In this document: one piece after another, positions 23,601 through 37,450 of the stretch
Numbering within the stretch: the stretch's first letter is position 1
Layout: each line of letters opens with the position of its first letter
Assembly: GCA_013396635.1 (NCBI GenBank)
Contig: WBMW01002327.1
Span: 740,369 to 804,368, forward strand
Source: Penelope pileata
Taxonomy: Eukaryota; Chordata; Aves; Galliformes; Cracidae
Length of the DNA: 64,000 nt
Reading direction: 5' to 3'
Notes under the pieces: generated by a model
The model's input: only the letters and a program-made list of their open reading frames with translations
Databases searched by the model: none
Told to the model about the DNA's origin: nothing
Translations under genes and position numbers: made by a program

Positions 23601-26600
23601 CTTGGTGACACCGTTGCTTTTAGCTCCCTGTTGTGAAGCTGGGGAAGGGGGCAAGAATGAGCAAAGTACCGCAGCGTTGCCATGCTTTGCCCAGCTCTGA
23701 GACGTGGAACTTCTGAAGACAGAGATCGAGTTGTGTTTTGCGCCTTGGATTGTTTCTTGTTTTTCTGTTTGTTATTTACTCACCTTATACGTTCTTAATT
23801 CAAATTAAATCACAGTCTGATTCCATTAGCTGAACTGAATAATGCATCACTCTGAGTTCTCACTGAAATCAGCAAGCCTATTCATGCAGTGATGATGCTA
23901 TTCTGGTGAGTAAACATATCAGAATCCATCTCCCACGTGTTCAGCCTGCTTCACCCCAAGACAAACAATGCAGTTTTCACTTCTGCTCTCCTTTTTCCCA
24001 CTTTGCCTAGAGCTCGCTATCACGGTGTTTGTACAATAGGTGGGAAGAACTTGTAATTGAATTACTTAATGAAGGCTTTATTACTTTTAAACACAACTGT
24101 TCTGGTTTGTGTTAAAGACTAATGACCCGCAACATTTCTTTTGCAAAACTGATGGTTCGGGGAAAAAAGATTGAAAAAAGTGTCTTTGATTTTGACTATA
24201 TTGAAAAATACTTTGTTCAGAGCTCACTCACCTGGACAGTATTTTATTGAAGAGGGAAATTATTCCACGTCCTCCCAGTATTTCCCTTTGTATTTTCCAG
24301 CTCTCGTTTTCTCATAAGATGTTCAGTCCAGCACATCCTCATTGCATACCAGTACTCACGGAATAATGACTCACATTTTGGCTGCCACAGTTCTTACCTC
24401 CCTCCCTTTGGTTCGGAATTCTTTTCTACTCTGCATCCTACAAGTATGCTGTTCCCTCCTCTGCAATCTTTCCAATTTTCTCTTACTTGACTTTCCTTCC
24501 CATATACTGTTCTGTCTTTTTAAGAGTAAAATGTTAATAATGGTGTTATGTTCCATACGGTTCTGCGTCTCCTGAGCTGTGAGACTAAAAATAATTCTTT
24601 GTACGTCTCATTTCAAACCGATGAATGTCACAGAGAAAGGAAATTTAATCATGGAAGTGGTGGAGAACCTTTGCTTTGACAGCTCTATACAGGTATTATG
24701 TTGTGATTGTTTTGTGTTTTCTCCCCAGCTGATTACGGTAAGCATTGATTTAATTTGCGTGGGTTTTTTATAGGAAATTGTAAATGTGTTTGCAGTCATG
24801 ACTGCAATAAACAAAATAACACATCCCATGTCTTTGAATTGAGTCCTGTGCTTCTGAAGCAGATCACCTTAGAGCAGAGAGAGAGGAAAATGCTCTAGAT
24901 TCCTCAGTGCCTTCCCCAGGATTGGTTTCGTTGCCTGGTGCTACTCCTAGGGGGCTGGGGTCAGCCATCTGTGTGCTGTGGGGGAGGAGGGCAGGCCCCG
25001 TGCTGCCCAAGGAGCTGGACCCACGGCTCGTGTACACAGAGAAGGGGAAAAAAAATGAATTAGAAAGATGTGAGCAGGAAGGAATGCCTGGTACCTGAGT
25101 GTTAAACAGACTTTATGTAGAAGCACGTTCTGGCTTGAATCTGGGACTTGTGACAGATGAGGACGCTTTTTCCTGTGCAAACCTCTGCTCAGGTACAAGC
25201 CAGGCTCTGCGAGATCTGCTCATCCACGCTGCAGAAGTTGGTTGTTGAACAGCAACAGGGCACTCACTGAAAAAGTGCCAAGTCTTTGGATTTCGATCTG
25301 ATCCATCACAGCTTCCTGTCGTTAGTATGTCTTAAGAGAAATCAGGAGCTCCGTTCTGGTGTGTGAGTTAAACCATTTCACTTCATTCCTGTTCAGTCTC
25401 TACCTACCTTAGGATCACATTTCACCGCGGTTTTCTCAGCTTGTTCTAACTGATCCCGAGGTGACAGTTTTTAGAAGTTTTTTTGTCTTTAGGGAAAAGT
25501 GATCTCTGCTGTTGTAGGACAGTCCTTGAGAAGCACGCTGAGGAAGGCATTGTTGCACATGGACAGCCTGCCTTTGCTTTGCCAGAGTTGCCTTTTATGG
25601 CAGGGGAGCATTCTGTGGGTTTTCATCTCAGTGTCAAATCCCAGCCCCACAAGCAGACCCAGCTCCTCCTCGTTGCCTTCCAACAAGGCAAGCTTTTACT
25701 CCAGGTGGTTGTCTTTCATACTCAGCTCCCATCCTTCTCTCCCTCCCCTTTTTTATCAATGTTTCTGGGTGAAATACATCAGTGACACGGTCACAGCAGT
25801 CCCTTGACCCCCAACTTCCCTGCTAAGTAGGTGGAGACTTGAGATCCCCTTCTTAGGACACGGCTTTAAACTGTTCCTCTGTGCTTTGGGTTTAGCACTG
25901 TTCTTCCTCAGGGAGCATGATGGAGTTAGGTGATGGTCAGCCAGTGGTTTCATGAAACACGCTTATTTTAGGATTAAATTGCAGATAATGGTAATAAATA
26001 AGCCATCTGTAAAGCAGGCTTTTGGCCCTTTGTCTAATGCAGTCCATTTTCTGAGTTCTCTCTGACTCCTAGCATTGAGATCTAAAGGGATAAAATCACG
26101 TCTAAGAAGTGGGCACTGTTTTTTTTAAGTAGCTTGTGGCGTTGTCCAGTTCAGCTGGTGGTTTGCATACTGCTTGACCTTCTTTGGAGCTGGTTCTGAT
26201 TAGACTTCTAGGCTGTACCTTGTCTGCTGCATGAATGGGTTTAAAGAACTGGTGGAAGACATATGAGGAAGCTGCTTCTTCCTCATAGAACTGGGCAGTT
26301 ACAGAATTTCAACATTTGAATAATAAAATCATACTTCTAAAAGCTCAAAAATATATTCAGCATATTCCATCCTGAAATAAACTGCATGTGTCAGCCTCTT
26401 TTGTTTTTTTTTTTTTCTTGGCGCATTTATTCACCTTTCTCCTTTCATTTTTTAGTGCACGTACGTGCACATGCTTGTGTTAGCAAAGTGTTAGACCTCT
26501 TGGTTTTTTGCTTGGCAAACAAAGAAAGAAATTATACGTGACATTTTTGAATTTACTTTCTTGGTAGGATCTGATGTTCTCTTGATTGATGTGACAAGCA

Positions 26601-29600
26601 GATCTAAACTGGAAAGCAGCAAAATGAGAAGCAGAAAAACAGGGGCACGAAAGAGCGCTTTGCAGAAATGCCAGGTGCATGCTGCCTGCTTATGCAGAAT
26701 GGGAATCGCGCTGAAGAAGCGTGGAAAGTGGCTTGCAACTGAAGAGTACACCAGGCAAAGTCACCTGGCCCTCACAGTAAAAGTAACTCGGACCGTTTGT
26801 GATTTCAGTCTGTTTGTGTGCAGAACCTATCCAGAAGTGCTTTCTGGTTTCTCATCATTTTCGTGAATGAAAATCACTCGGTTCATCCAGGCTGCATGCA
26901 GTGAAAAGAGGTATTTTTAGTCTTCCACATAAACATTTTTGCCTCAGAATAAATAAAGGTGAAGAGAAGATCACTGAATTAAAGCAGCAGGTGACAAAAT
27001 GCCACTGGTTCTGGCAGAAACCTGCTCTAGCCAGTTGCTGATGTTCTGTCTTTATCGGCACTCGCGTTCGGCATTGACTCACAAGACAGAGTGACTCAAA
27101 CGGGAGTAACTGTTTTTGTGTTAAAAGACACAGGTTTGGAAGAACTGGGTTCTATTCTTGGCCTTTCCATAGATTGTTATGGTATGAGATTTCATGCATT
27201 AGTAGAACTCTTTTCAGCAGAGGAACTTGCAGCCCATGATGAAGCTTAGCATTTGGAGGTCCTCCATCATGCACGTGCCAGGTGTTACTGCCTGACTGTT
27301 TCACACGGAGAGCAGACCTGTCACAGGTTTGTTGATCTTATTTACGTTAACCTCAGGATAGGTGCAGCGGTTAGGTTCCATTTTTCAGACAGATCATTCA
27401 CCCTTGTTATTAACTTAAAGTATATGAGTTGGTGTATCTTCAGAAATTGCCACCTGTCAGCTGCCATCCAGCGACCAGCTGAGTGTTCCAGCTTTCTTTA
27501 CTTGCACGACAAAGTGACGTGAGGTCAAATCAGAGCTGACAGTCTGAGATGCGTTAGCGTTTGTATTAAAACATGCAGAATATGAATAAAAGCCAGGATG
27601 AAAGCTCTGTGTTGAACATGCCACGTTACCAGTTCTCTCAGGTATACATGGATAAACTTTAATGTCCATCTCAGCCATTTGTTGAAATCTCATTCCCTCC
27701 CTTTTCCCGACAGGAACATCATTTGGCAAAGTCAAAAGCGTTTGGGCCATTTGTGATGCTCTCAAGTAGCATGGGTAAGAATGATTAGGAACACAGATGC
27801 CTGTCTGTGGGGTTGCACCATCTGATTTATACCTGTGGCTTTCCAGATGCAGTTGACACAACAATGCATCATTTGTCACCTATTGTTGGTTTATAAAGCC
27901 CAAGAAACATACTTACCACAGATGGATTCATCAGCAGTCTACTTTATAATTGATAATCTAATCTTGTGGTGCCCTGAGGAAGGACTGCTAATGTGTATTT
28001 TGAGCCCAGCAGCAAACTGGGGGTTGCTAGGAACAGCAGGTATTTTAGCTTCAGCTGGGTTTATTTTTTTACCCCCCAAAGTTTCTAATACGCAGTACAG
28101 GTTCAATAATGAAAAACACATCTTAGTGTAGGTGTTTTCTGCACAGTTCCTAAAACTGAAACCCTGGCTTATTGTCAAGTACTTTTACTGGTTCTTTAGG
28201 AAGGAGGAAAAAAAAAAACCAAAAAACAAAGACATCCTTTTATTTGGAACATCAGCAGTTTCCAGAAGAGTCACGCTTTCTACTGTGCCATAAAACAACT
28301 CTGGCAATCGTGCTTTGAGGCCACTGGTGTACTTGGGTAGCATATGGAGCTGGATGGCACCTCTCTTCACTCTAGTTAGCAATCAGAAGAAAACTTAACC
28401 TGAATGTTTATGTATCCGAAGCTGCTCCCACTCCATGAAGCAGTTTTTCTGGCCAGCTACTGTCTTCGAAGGTGTCTGGGCTTAAGTGTGGTGATCTAAT
28501 AGCCAGACTGAAATGTAAAAGCACAAGTAAATGTCATTTGATTAAATCTGCATCTGTATACCGATGTCTCTCTACAGAGCGAGTTCCTTTTTTCATCCGT
28601 CACCTTGCTGATACTCATTTACCTTGTCGTTTGGAAAGACTTCTCATATAATACCGCAATTAAAGAATGAATTCTGAAATTGAGCTAGCCTTAGTGGAAA
28701 CTGGCAAAAGGCATGTAAAAGCATTTCATTTGCTAGTATAGCATGCTACTTAAAAGCAAGGTTACAGATGGCTTTCCAGTGTGCCGCTTCCAATTAGGTT
28801 CAGTGTGATTCAGCCTTCAGTCTCTTGGATTTTATTGTCATAGAAACTTGAACTGGAATTACTGCCCCATATACCCCCACAGGGACTAATTTATCTTTCC
28901 TGTAGTTACTAGCTGTACTAATGTTGCCTAAGTGTGTCATTAGTGGCCATTGGCTTGTGCTGGTGATGCTGGTGAGTTGGTGACACTTCTCTAACACAGC
29001 GATTGGAATTTCAACAAAACCTTAGTGCCTAAATAGCTTAGACTTGTGTGAAAACCTTAGCCTAGAGGGACAGCAAGTGTGGCAGCTGCTAGTATAAGCT
29101 AAGCCTCTTTGCCAGAGCTTGCTTCTCTTTGGCATTCTTACGTGCTGCTTTGTTGTGCTGATGCAGCCAGTTGTTTCAGTTCTCTGCTTTCTTTAAAGCA
29201 GACTTGGTTAGCAATAACATAAATGCACGCGAGTGTTGTTTTTCGTAGAAAACCTTAAGTTAGTGGAAGCACTACATGCTAAACTGGTTATTTGGGATCT
29301 GCTGGGTAGTGACAGCTCAGAACACAGGTAAGTCTCAGCAGTTTAGCATTGTCTTCGTGGAGAAGCTCATAGAAATGGGGCTGTGTGCTTTGAGCAGCCA
29401 TCTCTGTGCTTGGGGCCAGCCAGGGGCTGCCTTATGGTTTGAGCCAACGTAAGTTGAAGTAGCAACAATTAGTTAACTCACAGAACTGGTAAAAAGCATT
29501 GTCTTCGCTAGACAATGATGCGTGATCTCTAGTGCCTTCTTTTTTAATTTATTTAGTAATCCTCCTAGGTTGTTGCTAGGGGACACGTTCCTGGGAACTC

Positions 29601-29923
29601 CATGCATCTGGTGGGCTTGGCCCTCGCTCAGGCGTGCGTAAGGTGATGGCAGTGCCAGTGCTTCCCTTCCAAAAACAAGGGTAAGCCAAATTCAGTGCTT
29701 TCTGCAACCTTAGACCAGTATTAGGCCATCCTGTTCTTGTGTGATGGTAAGGGGAGAGCATGCGCTGTGCCGAAGGGTGGTCTTTCTTTAGAGATAGTTT
29801 TATGTACGGATTTGTGGATCATTGCCTACAAATAAATGAGTTGTTTAGAAAACACAGTGCTGGCCAATCTCTGGTTTGTTTTAGAGACTTAGAATCAGCG
29901 CTGGTGATAGTCTTGGTTTGAGA
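23601..29923. other. ERBB4: ERBB4 intron 20, unique sequence
   Basis: No exon or clear transposon is recognised. The stretch includes pyrimidine-rich sequence at about 24385-24510, a T-run at 26404-26416, a 16-bp perfect palindrome at 26455-26470, and an A-rich run at 28208-28227. Confidence 0.7.
26455..26470. other. 16-bp perfect palindrome GTGCACGTACGTGCAC
   Basis: The sequence equals its own reverse complement and holds two ACGTG half-motifs of the kind read by bHLH-PAS factors. It does not extend further on either side. Function is unknown, and a palindrome of this length can occur by chance in 64 kb. Confidence 0.9.
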
Positions 29924-29972
29924 AGATTGGACTGCTCCAGAGGTCCCTTTTAACTGGCATTTCTGTGATTTA
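29924..29972 (+). repeat. Short CR1 3' tail
   Basis: GATTGGACTGCTCCAGAGGT then CCCTTTTAACTGGCATTTCTGTGATTT follows the CR1 terminal consensus (a ggactagatgatctccagaggtcc stretch, then ccttccaac, then attctgtgatt). Only the end of the 3' UTR is retained, as is usual for heavily 5'-truncated avian CR1 copies. Confidence 0.65.
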
Positions 29973-30757
29973 ATCTGTGTTCACCACCTCTGAGCACCTG
30001 GGGAAGAACATGTAGGCTGATGTAAGTTTCTCACTTGTGTAATTGCTTTATTCAAGTCCAAATCCTGTACCGGGAGTCACAAATGAAATAAGATTCTGAA
30101 CAGGCTTTTTCTGCATAACTGGATCTTTGTAGGGACTGACTTGTGGCAGGCATTACCCATCACCTCCATAATAAATGAAGTCTATTTTAAACAGTTCAAG
30201 TGGAGTAAAAATGGGCAAGAAAGTGTAGTTTCAGCCTGAGAAATCCTGACTGCTAAGTAAAGGGCAAGCAAATACTTCTGTGAGGAGGACCATTAGAAAT
30301 ACCCATTTATCATGGCTGCAAAATAAAGCTAAAAAAGTATTCCTGTACTTTCGTGCCTTACATTGGCTCTGCATACTAAACTGCGAATCTTTGCCTCCGT
30401 CTGATAGCAGCTATGTGCAGAGCTCAAGTTGGAAGGTGAAAATTAAAAGTTAAGTGAGGAAGGACTGAATCTGCACATTTTCACAGGAAATGTGATCTCC
30501 TTGGTAGAAGCATGAAGGACCAACTCATAATTCCTCTACTCATGGGTATGGAGTAGAATGCTGTCCATCCCTAAGAAGTCATCAAATGACTTCTGGTGAT
30601 TTTGCCCTAATACTGAACAGGGATGCAGTTGCTAGAATTCTCTAGGAATTTTGTTGTCATTCAGCTTCTGCAAAACAGAGTCTCAGCTCCCAAGACAGAC
30701 ACCCTCAGGTGCCCCCTCCATTCAGCGTGCAGCCTTTCAAGCCCTAGCAGAACATAA

Positions 30758-30793
30758 AATAAAAAAAAAGAAAAAAGAAAAAGAAAAAAAAAA
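30758..30793. repeat. A-rich purine tract
   Basis: A run of A interrupted only by single G bases and one T. There is no identifiable gene sequence before it, so it does not read as the tail of a retrocopy. Confidence 0.85.
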
Positions 30794-33700
30794 AGCCTCC
30801 TTCTGCTGTCTGGGTTGTGATTACCACTCCCTCCTACACTGAGTCTAGTAGGAAGAGTAGCATTAGAAAGGGAAGATAAAGAGTACTCGAGTGAGCCATT
30901 TAACCATAGGTCACAAGCCTATCCAGACGTACTTGAATAGATAATGGCAGTAAACAGATTTTCTAAACTCTCCCTAATAGCTAATGGGATCTCCAAGACA
31001 GGAAAGTCAGTCAATTGCAGAGTGACCTAGGCATCAGTAAATTGTCTGCTGTCTCAGTTGTTGCTTGCCTGTGCTTGATTTAAAATAATAATAATGTCTA
31101 CACCTTAATTTCAGTTTTGGACAGGAGAATGTATAGTTGTTCCTCATGGAATTGCCCACTCTTCCCCAGGATTCATTGAAAACCACAAGCCACCAGTACT
31201 CAGCGAGTAAGAGCAGCATTTTCCACTTGCCAGAGGTTAGTGAGCTGCTGTGGCCAGACTCCAGCCCAAAGGCAACACTTCAGAGACAACAAAAGCAGTG
31301 GTTCTTCTGGACACTTGAGGCAAAGTTGAATTGTAATTCTGATGAGGGTAGAGTTGAGCACAGTGTTCTGACTGTATAACCAATTGGATTAACTATATCC
31401 CTGTTTTCTCCCCTTGGTGTGAGGTAAGCAGCAGCTCCCTTTCACTCTGGGAGGCTCCCATGGGTGCTGGTCCCAAGGCTGTGCCCGTGGGAAGGGCTGT
31501 GTGCTTGGCATCGCTGCTGAAGTTGTGCTGGAAACCCCAGCCAGTGCTGGGCATAAGTGCCAGCTGGTGGATGTGTATCTTCCTGTGGGTTTGTAGACAG
31601 TAACAGTTCAGAAGCAGACGTTGGTTTTGGTTTTCCATCGTCCACCAAATAACCATTTCCCAGTTGTCTGCTTCACCCCACCCTCATAAACATTTCTGAG
31701 CAGAGGGAAGAGTCTGTCCTGTCATTTGCATTTATTGTGTGAGTTTTAATTTACTTTCTGTTGGTATTCAGGTCACCAAAATGCTCTGCTGTGTTTCTTG
31801 TTCTGTTTTCCTTCGTATAAAAATAAATGTCAGGACGATCATTTGAATAATCTTTTTCCTAAAAGGGAAGGTACTTTCCTTTCTGTAGTCTCCTGTGTGC
31901 CTTCTTTCCGTTTAATGTAACCTTTCATAGATTAAAAAGGCAATGATGTTAATAGAATTGCATAATTGTCAACAGATAATGTTCTCCCAGTGAAATATAG
32001 CTATTGAGGCTTAGCTGAGGCGTTTATAGAAAACAAGCATGCAGAAACAAAACAAAGATGTTTGTTTTCAGAATGACACATCTTTGCCACCACTGGCATC
32101 CGAATGCTCAGATACATCCTTCAGCCCCGGCAGGACCGGGACCCCAGCCCTCCCAGCACAGCACTAATTACTGGGAGGTATGATGACTTCCATGGAGTGC
32201 AGGAAGACTTAACCCCAATCATGAGCAGAGATCAGCAGAATTTTGAGATTTTTTTTCCAGTGACCCAGTGATGTCCAAGGTCTCGATTCAAGTGGCTATC
32301 TTTTATTTTATTTCCATACCAATGTTTTCTTAGGCCAATGCAGTTATACAAGGAAGAATTGAAGCAACTGGGCTCACAGCTCATTGCTGGGAAATCTGTC
32401 CGAGACATGCACTGAAAGATTAGATTGCAAAGGCAATGTGAATGGGGACCAGTCACTGCCAGCTTAGTTTCTGAATGCTGAGTACTGGTAATGGACAATG
32501 GAAGTGAACTGTACAGTAAATATAACAATATTTTGCTAGTATATTTTGATAGCAACCATGGAATGATTGCTTAGAACTGAGCAGAGGACTAACAGCATCA
32601 TGGCTGGGGCACTGTACTGTTTGCTGCTTGGTCTGTCCTTGGTTCTTTAGTTGCTGTGCAGAGGACCTAAATAAATAAACAAAAATCAGTATCTAGTACC
32701 ACCTCATGTAGGCAATGAGTACACAGCCAGCTCTTTAATGCTCTTGAGATCACCATCTCTCCTCTTGCTTCTATATTTCTGTCTTCAGGCAGATACACAT
32801 CTTTCAATCTAGTCCATAGCTGCTGTAAAATCATGAAAGATGTCGTGAAAAATGAAAGATGTGGGGCTAAAACTCCTGGTCTGCTTTGAAACTAAGAAAT
32901 TATCAGCAATTATTCAGAATGCTGCTAGCTGGCAGCCTGGATGTCCCTGTTTGAATCAAAGCATAGCTGGGAATCTAGTTGACAGTGTGAGTTACTGCCT
33001 CTAGAAAAGCAGCAGGTCAGCATGTGAAAGTATGTATCTTATATAAAGATGTCTTTAATATCAAAGAAATATCCAAGTCTCAGAAAAAACCTGCTTCAGT
33101 TTTTTGTTGACAGCTTCATGAGTGAAACCACAAAATCAACCATGTAGTGAGTAATGGACTGCTTTCTTCTTTTCTGCGGTCGTGTGTGAGACCTGCCACC
33201 CAAAGGATATTAAGAAATGTTAGTGGGAAAGATGCAGAGAAATAACAGATAGCAGGGGTTCTGCTGGCGGGGAGCGAGTGCAGGCTGCATGGCACTGCCT
33301 CGCAGCGCTTCCCTCGCATTGGTGAGCTGTGCTGATGCTCCCACTAGAGGGGCTGTGCTGCATCTTCAGCAGGCACAACAGCCAGAACGCCTGGCAGTCC
33401 TGTGGAAAGAGCCTGCAGGAGTAGTGCTGTGCTGTTCAACGTGGTTGACAAATCCTGTCTGTGTCTCCAGAAGCAGAGAAGAGGGAATTTGGTGAAGTAT
33501 GTCGGCAGCCCGGCAGCGTTATTCAGAAGTCGCTGCTGCTGCAAGGTAGAGTTGTGCAATGGTACAAAGCAGTCACTGACAGCCCAGTGCTGTCTAAAGG
33601 GTCTGGTGTGTTTCTGGGCATACCATCAGCCTGAGCTGCAGGTCTCTCCAGAAGGATGGTGGTGTGTATCACAGGAGGGACACTGCGAAGGGAAGGGCTA

Positions 33701-33881
33701 CCTCCAGCTCCTGTTAGGAAGATTAAATTTCAGACAGAGCCTAACAATAATAATAATACGAGGTTGCGTGAAGGTTAATGTTGTTTAGACAGATGGCAAA
33801 TTGCAGATTCAACCTGTTGTCACCGTAATGAATGCATTTGAAAAGGCGTTCACGTGGGAAACAGGAGAAAGGTGAGACAGA

Positions 33882-33902
33882 ACGCACACGTGCGTGCACA
33901 CA
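33882..33902. other. 21-nt alternating purine-pyrimidine run (Z-DNA-prone)
   Basis: Strict alternation dominated by CA, CG and TG steps around a central CACGTG E-box at 33887-33892. Such runs can flip to Z-DNA under negative supercoiling. No function can be read from sequence alone. Confidence 0.6.
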
Positions 33903-36779
33903 AACTCAGCACTGTGGGCTACGATTCGTACATGCACCTGTGTGTGTTTGCTAGGGGATTCTGTACCGACCCCTTGCCACAAATCTGTGGGAGAAGCAGA
34001 ACTGTGGATTCGAAAGAAGGCACCGTTCATTCTGATCTGCTGTAATTCTGCCTGACAGCGATGACAGAAGCATTTGATCTGAGTTGGGCAGAATTTTATA
34101 GCCTATTAAATATAACTCCCCCAAGCCCCTTCCACCACATACATTTTTTCTCTTCTGTTTTCTCCATTTTATAGCATCCTAGCAAAGTAGCCCACAAAAT
34201 AAGTCTGTTGCACTGGGGCCTGGCGCGTTCAAGATAAGTCTTTCTCCATTGTTTCAAAGCTCGCTGGTTCTTTGCTCCTTGGGAACCATCACAAGAAACA
34301 GAGTGGCTTTACAGAAAAGTGAGAATGAAGTTGTATCTTCCCTTTCAGCCTGGTATTTAGTCCAAATAATACAGACTCAAGGCTTTGTATTATTGTAAAT
34401 CCCTTTCAAAATATGTGAGTGAATTCCCTGCTGGTGCAAATTCATTTGAGTCGAAGCATCGCTGGGGATTTGTACAAGCTCAGAAAACACTGCTAGAGGT
34501 TAGGCCTGCCAGGGTGTTAAATCCTGTTCCTTGTTATGAGCAACGCTGCTTTTGAAAACTCTTCCTCATCGGACATAGCTGGTGTAAGTATTCATCCTGA
34601 CATCTGGGCTGCTTGTCAGCACCTGGCTGGGACCTTATGCATAGGGCAGATTTTTCACTTTTAGGCTTGATAATGATCCAAGGAAAAATGGTCTTAGTTT
34701 TGTCATATTTGGGCATTCCTGTTTTAAGATTGAGGATCTGTTGAAGTCAGTGGCAGAACAGCTGAGATAATGGAAATGGGCAGGAAGGAACATAGCCCAC
34801 TGCTTTGGCATTTTGTTGGACATGAAATCAAAAGGAGATTTAGGGTCCTTGCAGCATTCAGCTTCTGTCCGTTCAGTAAGTGCCTGCCATACCTGTATTT
34901 TTTCTGCAACTTTCACAGGAAAAGTGTCATTATTCAACATGTAGGAATCATGTAGAAAATGCTCTCTGTATTTGTACAAATCCACTGATCCATAGCTAGA
35001 GAAAAATGGTGTTTACTACAGATGGAAGCAAAGAAAAATACAGAGCAAAGCCCCAAATACAGCTTTTTCAGGGATTTCAACTCTTATCATGTAAGGTTAT
35101 CCATCTACTATGGTGATAATTCTCTGTTTGGACTTTTAAATATATTTGGCTCTCTTTTTTTTTACTATACTTGCAATAATTCAATGTCAAAATTAAAAAT
35201 ACTTAGCCTCTCTTCCAGCAGCCATTAAAAGAGCCTTACTTTTTTCTTCCCCTTCTCTCTGAGTCTGCCCATGAGGATATGTCATCTTCCATCATTCCCT
35301 AAACTGTGCATTCAGCTCTTTTAAAATATTCATTTTTCCATTATATTTTTAACCTCACTGTGATTATCTTCTGCCTGGTTACTTACCTGATTGGTTTCAG
35401 ATGTATCCTGAGGGGGAATACCAGACTAAACCAGCAGTGTCACTAGATAATGTCTTGAAATTAGGAAGCTAGAGGTAGCTAACAGGGCTGCATCGTGCTC
35501 CTTTGGAGAATGACAGTTACCGTAATCAGTTCAGGCTGGAAAAGGAAATTTTATTTAATTTTTTTCTCCTCATTTATTCCTTCAACATGGCATCAGCATT
35601 CTGTATGTAATTGTGTCACTGAACCTGGAAGCCACTTTTGTCATGAAAGTGTTTCTAATCTCACCTTTTCCATTTTCAGAAGCAGGCTGGAATAAACAGA
35701 ACTAGCAATTGTTACATTTCAACTCTGAACTGTCTGCTGCCTGGCTACAAATATTTACCTCCAGTACCATCCAAATGAGCAGCGAGTTTGAGAATTGCAG
35801 ATACCTTAGCTGTGTAGACACAACTGCTTAATTTCAGAGAGCAGAGTAAACAACCTGGAATGGAATTTTGGGGGAGAAAAAAACTATTTGAGTTGATCAG
35901 CCTCATTACCAGACTACTGCACTAAAGCTTGTTCTCTGAAATCCTTTCTTGTGTAATTAATCTTACCTTTTGTAAGGGGATTTCTGGTATTTGTACAACT
36001 GTGACAAGCGGGATACGTGTCAGTTCCAATGCTTTTCCAGTGGTTTCTGTCAAGTAGACAAGGAGAGGCAGAACGGCAAAAATGTTTTGGTTTCTCAGCA
36101 AATCCTGGCAATGGCCACTCTGGCAGTCCGTAGCCTCCTGCTTTGTTCCCAAACAATATGGAGTTATTTGAAAAGTTATTACAAGAAAGCTCTAGGTTGT
36201 AACCTCTAAGGTCAGCTTTATCTCTGGGTTTTCAGGCAGCATCGGTAAGCAGGGATGGTCTTTATGGCAGATTGACAAAGGACTATGGTACAGAGGTTGC
36301 CTAGCAAAGGATGCTGTGATCCTGGACCAGCACTGGTAAAGTGGCCATTGCCTTGTTTATACTGGCCTGGAAGTACAGACCTTTTTCCTGGGAAACACAG
36401 CAGAACAGCACTGCAGGGATGCTGCGCTTTAGCTGGAGTCAGACCTGAAGCGAGGGTCCTGCATTGGCTCCCTGGCCCTTGGCCAAAGGCTGTGGCACTG
36501 CTTCTTTCTGCAGATCATGCAGTCCTCCCGTAAAAGCCTCGCTCTTCGGGGAACTGACCTTGCAAGGTTTTGCCTCTCTTGGGCAAGCCACTAAATTCCT
36601 TCGACAGGAATGTAGAATTTCTTCTCCCTTTTTCGTAGGGATGCCCAACAGGATTTTGGCTTCGCCTGGTATTACAGGCTTTGAGAGTGCATACACTTGC
36701 TTCTAAATCTAGCTTTGTGTTGGCTCAGCGGACAGCACTTTATTGGGGCTGATGTGTAACAAAAGGAAGAACAAAAGCG

Positions 36780-37230
36780 CATTTAGCTTCGAGTGCATTG
36801 TCACGCATTCTTACTCCCCAGCAAAACAAAGAGAAGAGAGAGAGGGAATGGGGCTTTTACAGAGATTATCATCGTTCTTTTGAGACGCAATGGTATTTTC
36901 CCAAGGAGACAATGACATTTCTTAATTACTCTCTTCATGGGTAGCCATGTGTAGAGATTACCAGAGGCTCAGCAGTGCATTGTTCTGCCGAAGCCTTGGA
37001 GAATGATAATGCTGACAGCACAACGCTGCTGTCCAACTCTCTTCTCCATTTTCTCGCTCTTCATTACACCAGCTAATTATTTCTGCTACTGGTGGCTGTG
37101 CAGCGTTGCTTCCTCCACGTAACCCCAGCAGCCCTCCCCTGTCAGTGTAATTTACAGTAATAGCATAATGCCTTCTTGCTGCTCGAGTTCAGCCCAGTGG
37201 AATTAAAATGTGCCGTTGTTCTTCTAGCAA
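36780..37230. promoter_or_regulatory. Candidate conserved non-coding element
   Basis: A block of complex, non-repetitive sequence with homeodomain-like cores (TCTTAATTACTCTC near 36920, CAGCTAATTATTTCTGC near 37070) and sequence such as GCCTTGGAGAATGATAATGC that looks unlike neutral intron. No frame is open across it. The enhancer call is a guess from texture. Confidence 0.25.
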
Positions 37231-37431
37231 GCTCAGCTACCAGATCCACAGATCAAGTGAGTGGCAACTGCCTTCATGGCTGGTGAGAATCTACAGTGCC
37301 ACTTGGTACTGGTGACTCCTTGAAGTCACAGGGCACCAACAAGATGAAGTAATTTTGTTTCTCTCTGCCTCATGGGTTTGTTTCTGCTGTGAGCTCTTTT
37401 TTCCCATGTCAGAAGCAGAGGAAGAATAGGC

Positions 37432-37450
37432 TTTTTTTTTTTTTTTTTTT
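37432..37450. repeat. Poly-T homopolymer, 19 nt
   Basis: Uninterrupted T run. It is likely polymorphic in length between individuals. Confidence 0.9.

Larger units (their letters stand above)
29973..36754. other. ERBB4: ERBB4 intron 20, unique sequence
   Basis: Nothing coding is recognised. Notable items are an A-rich purine tract at 30758-30793, AAT runs at 31084-31095 and 33746-33758, and an alternating purine-pyrimidine stretch at 33882-33902. Confidence 0.7.

Noticed and set aside
27128..27190. Possible MIR-like fragment (AACTGGGTTCTATTCTTGGC)
   Set aside because: Only a few short motifs match and the order is loose. Too weak to list as a feature.
30620..30793. A-rich tract considered as the tail of a processed pseudogene
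   Set aside because: No gene-derived sequence or target-site duplication is visible, and birds have few L1-type retrocopies.
36573..36605. Possible MIR core (CTTGGGCAAGCCACTAAATT)
   Set aside because: The match is about 20 bp without the flanking parts of the element.
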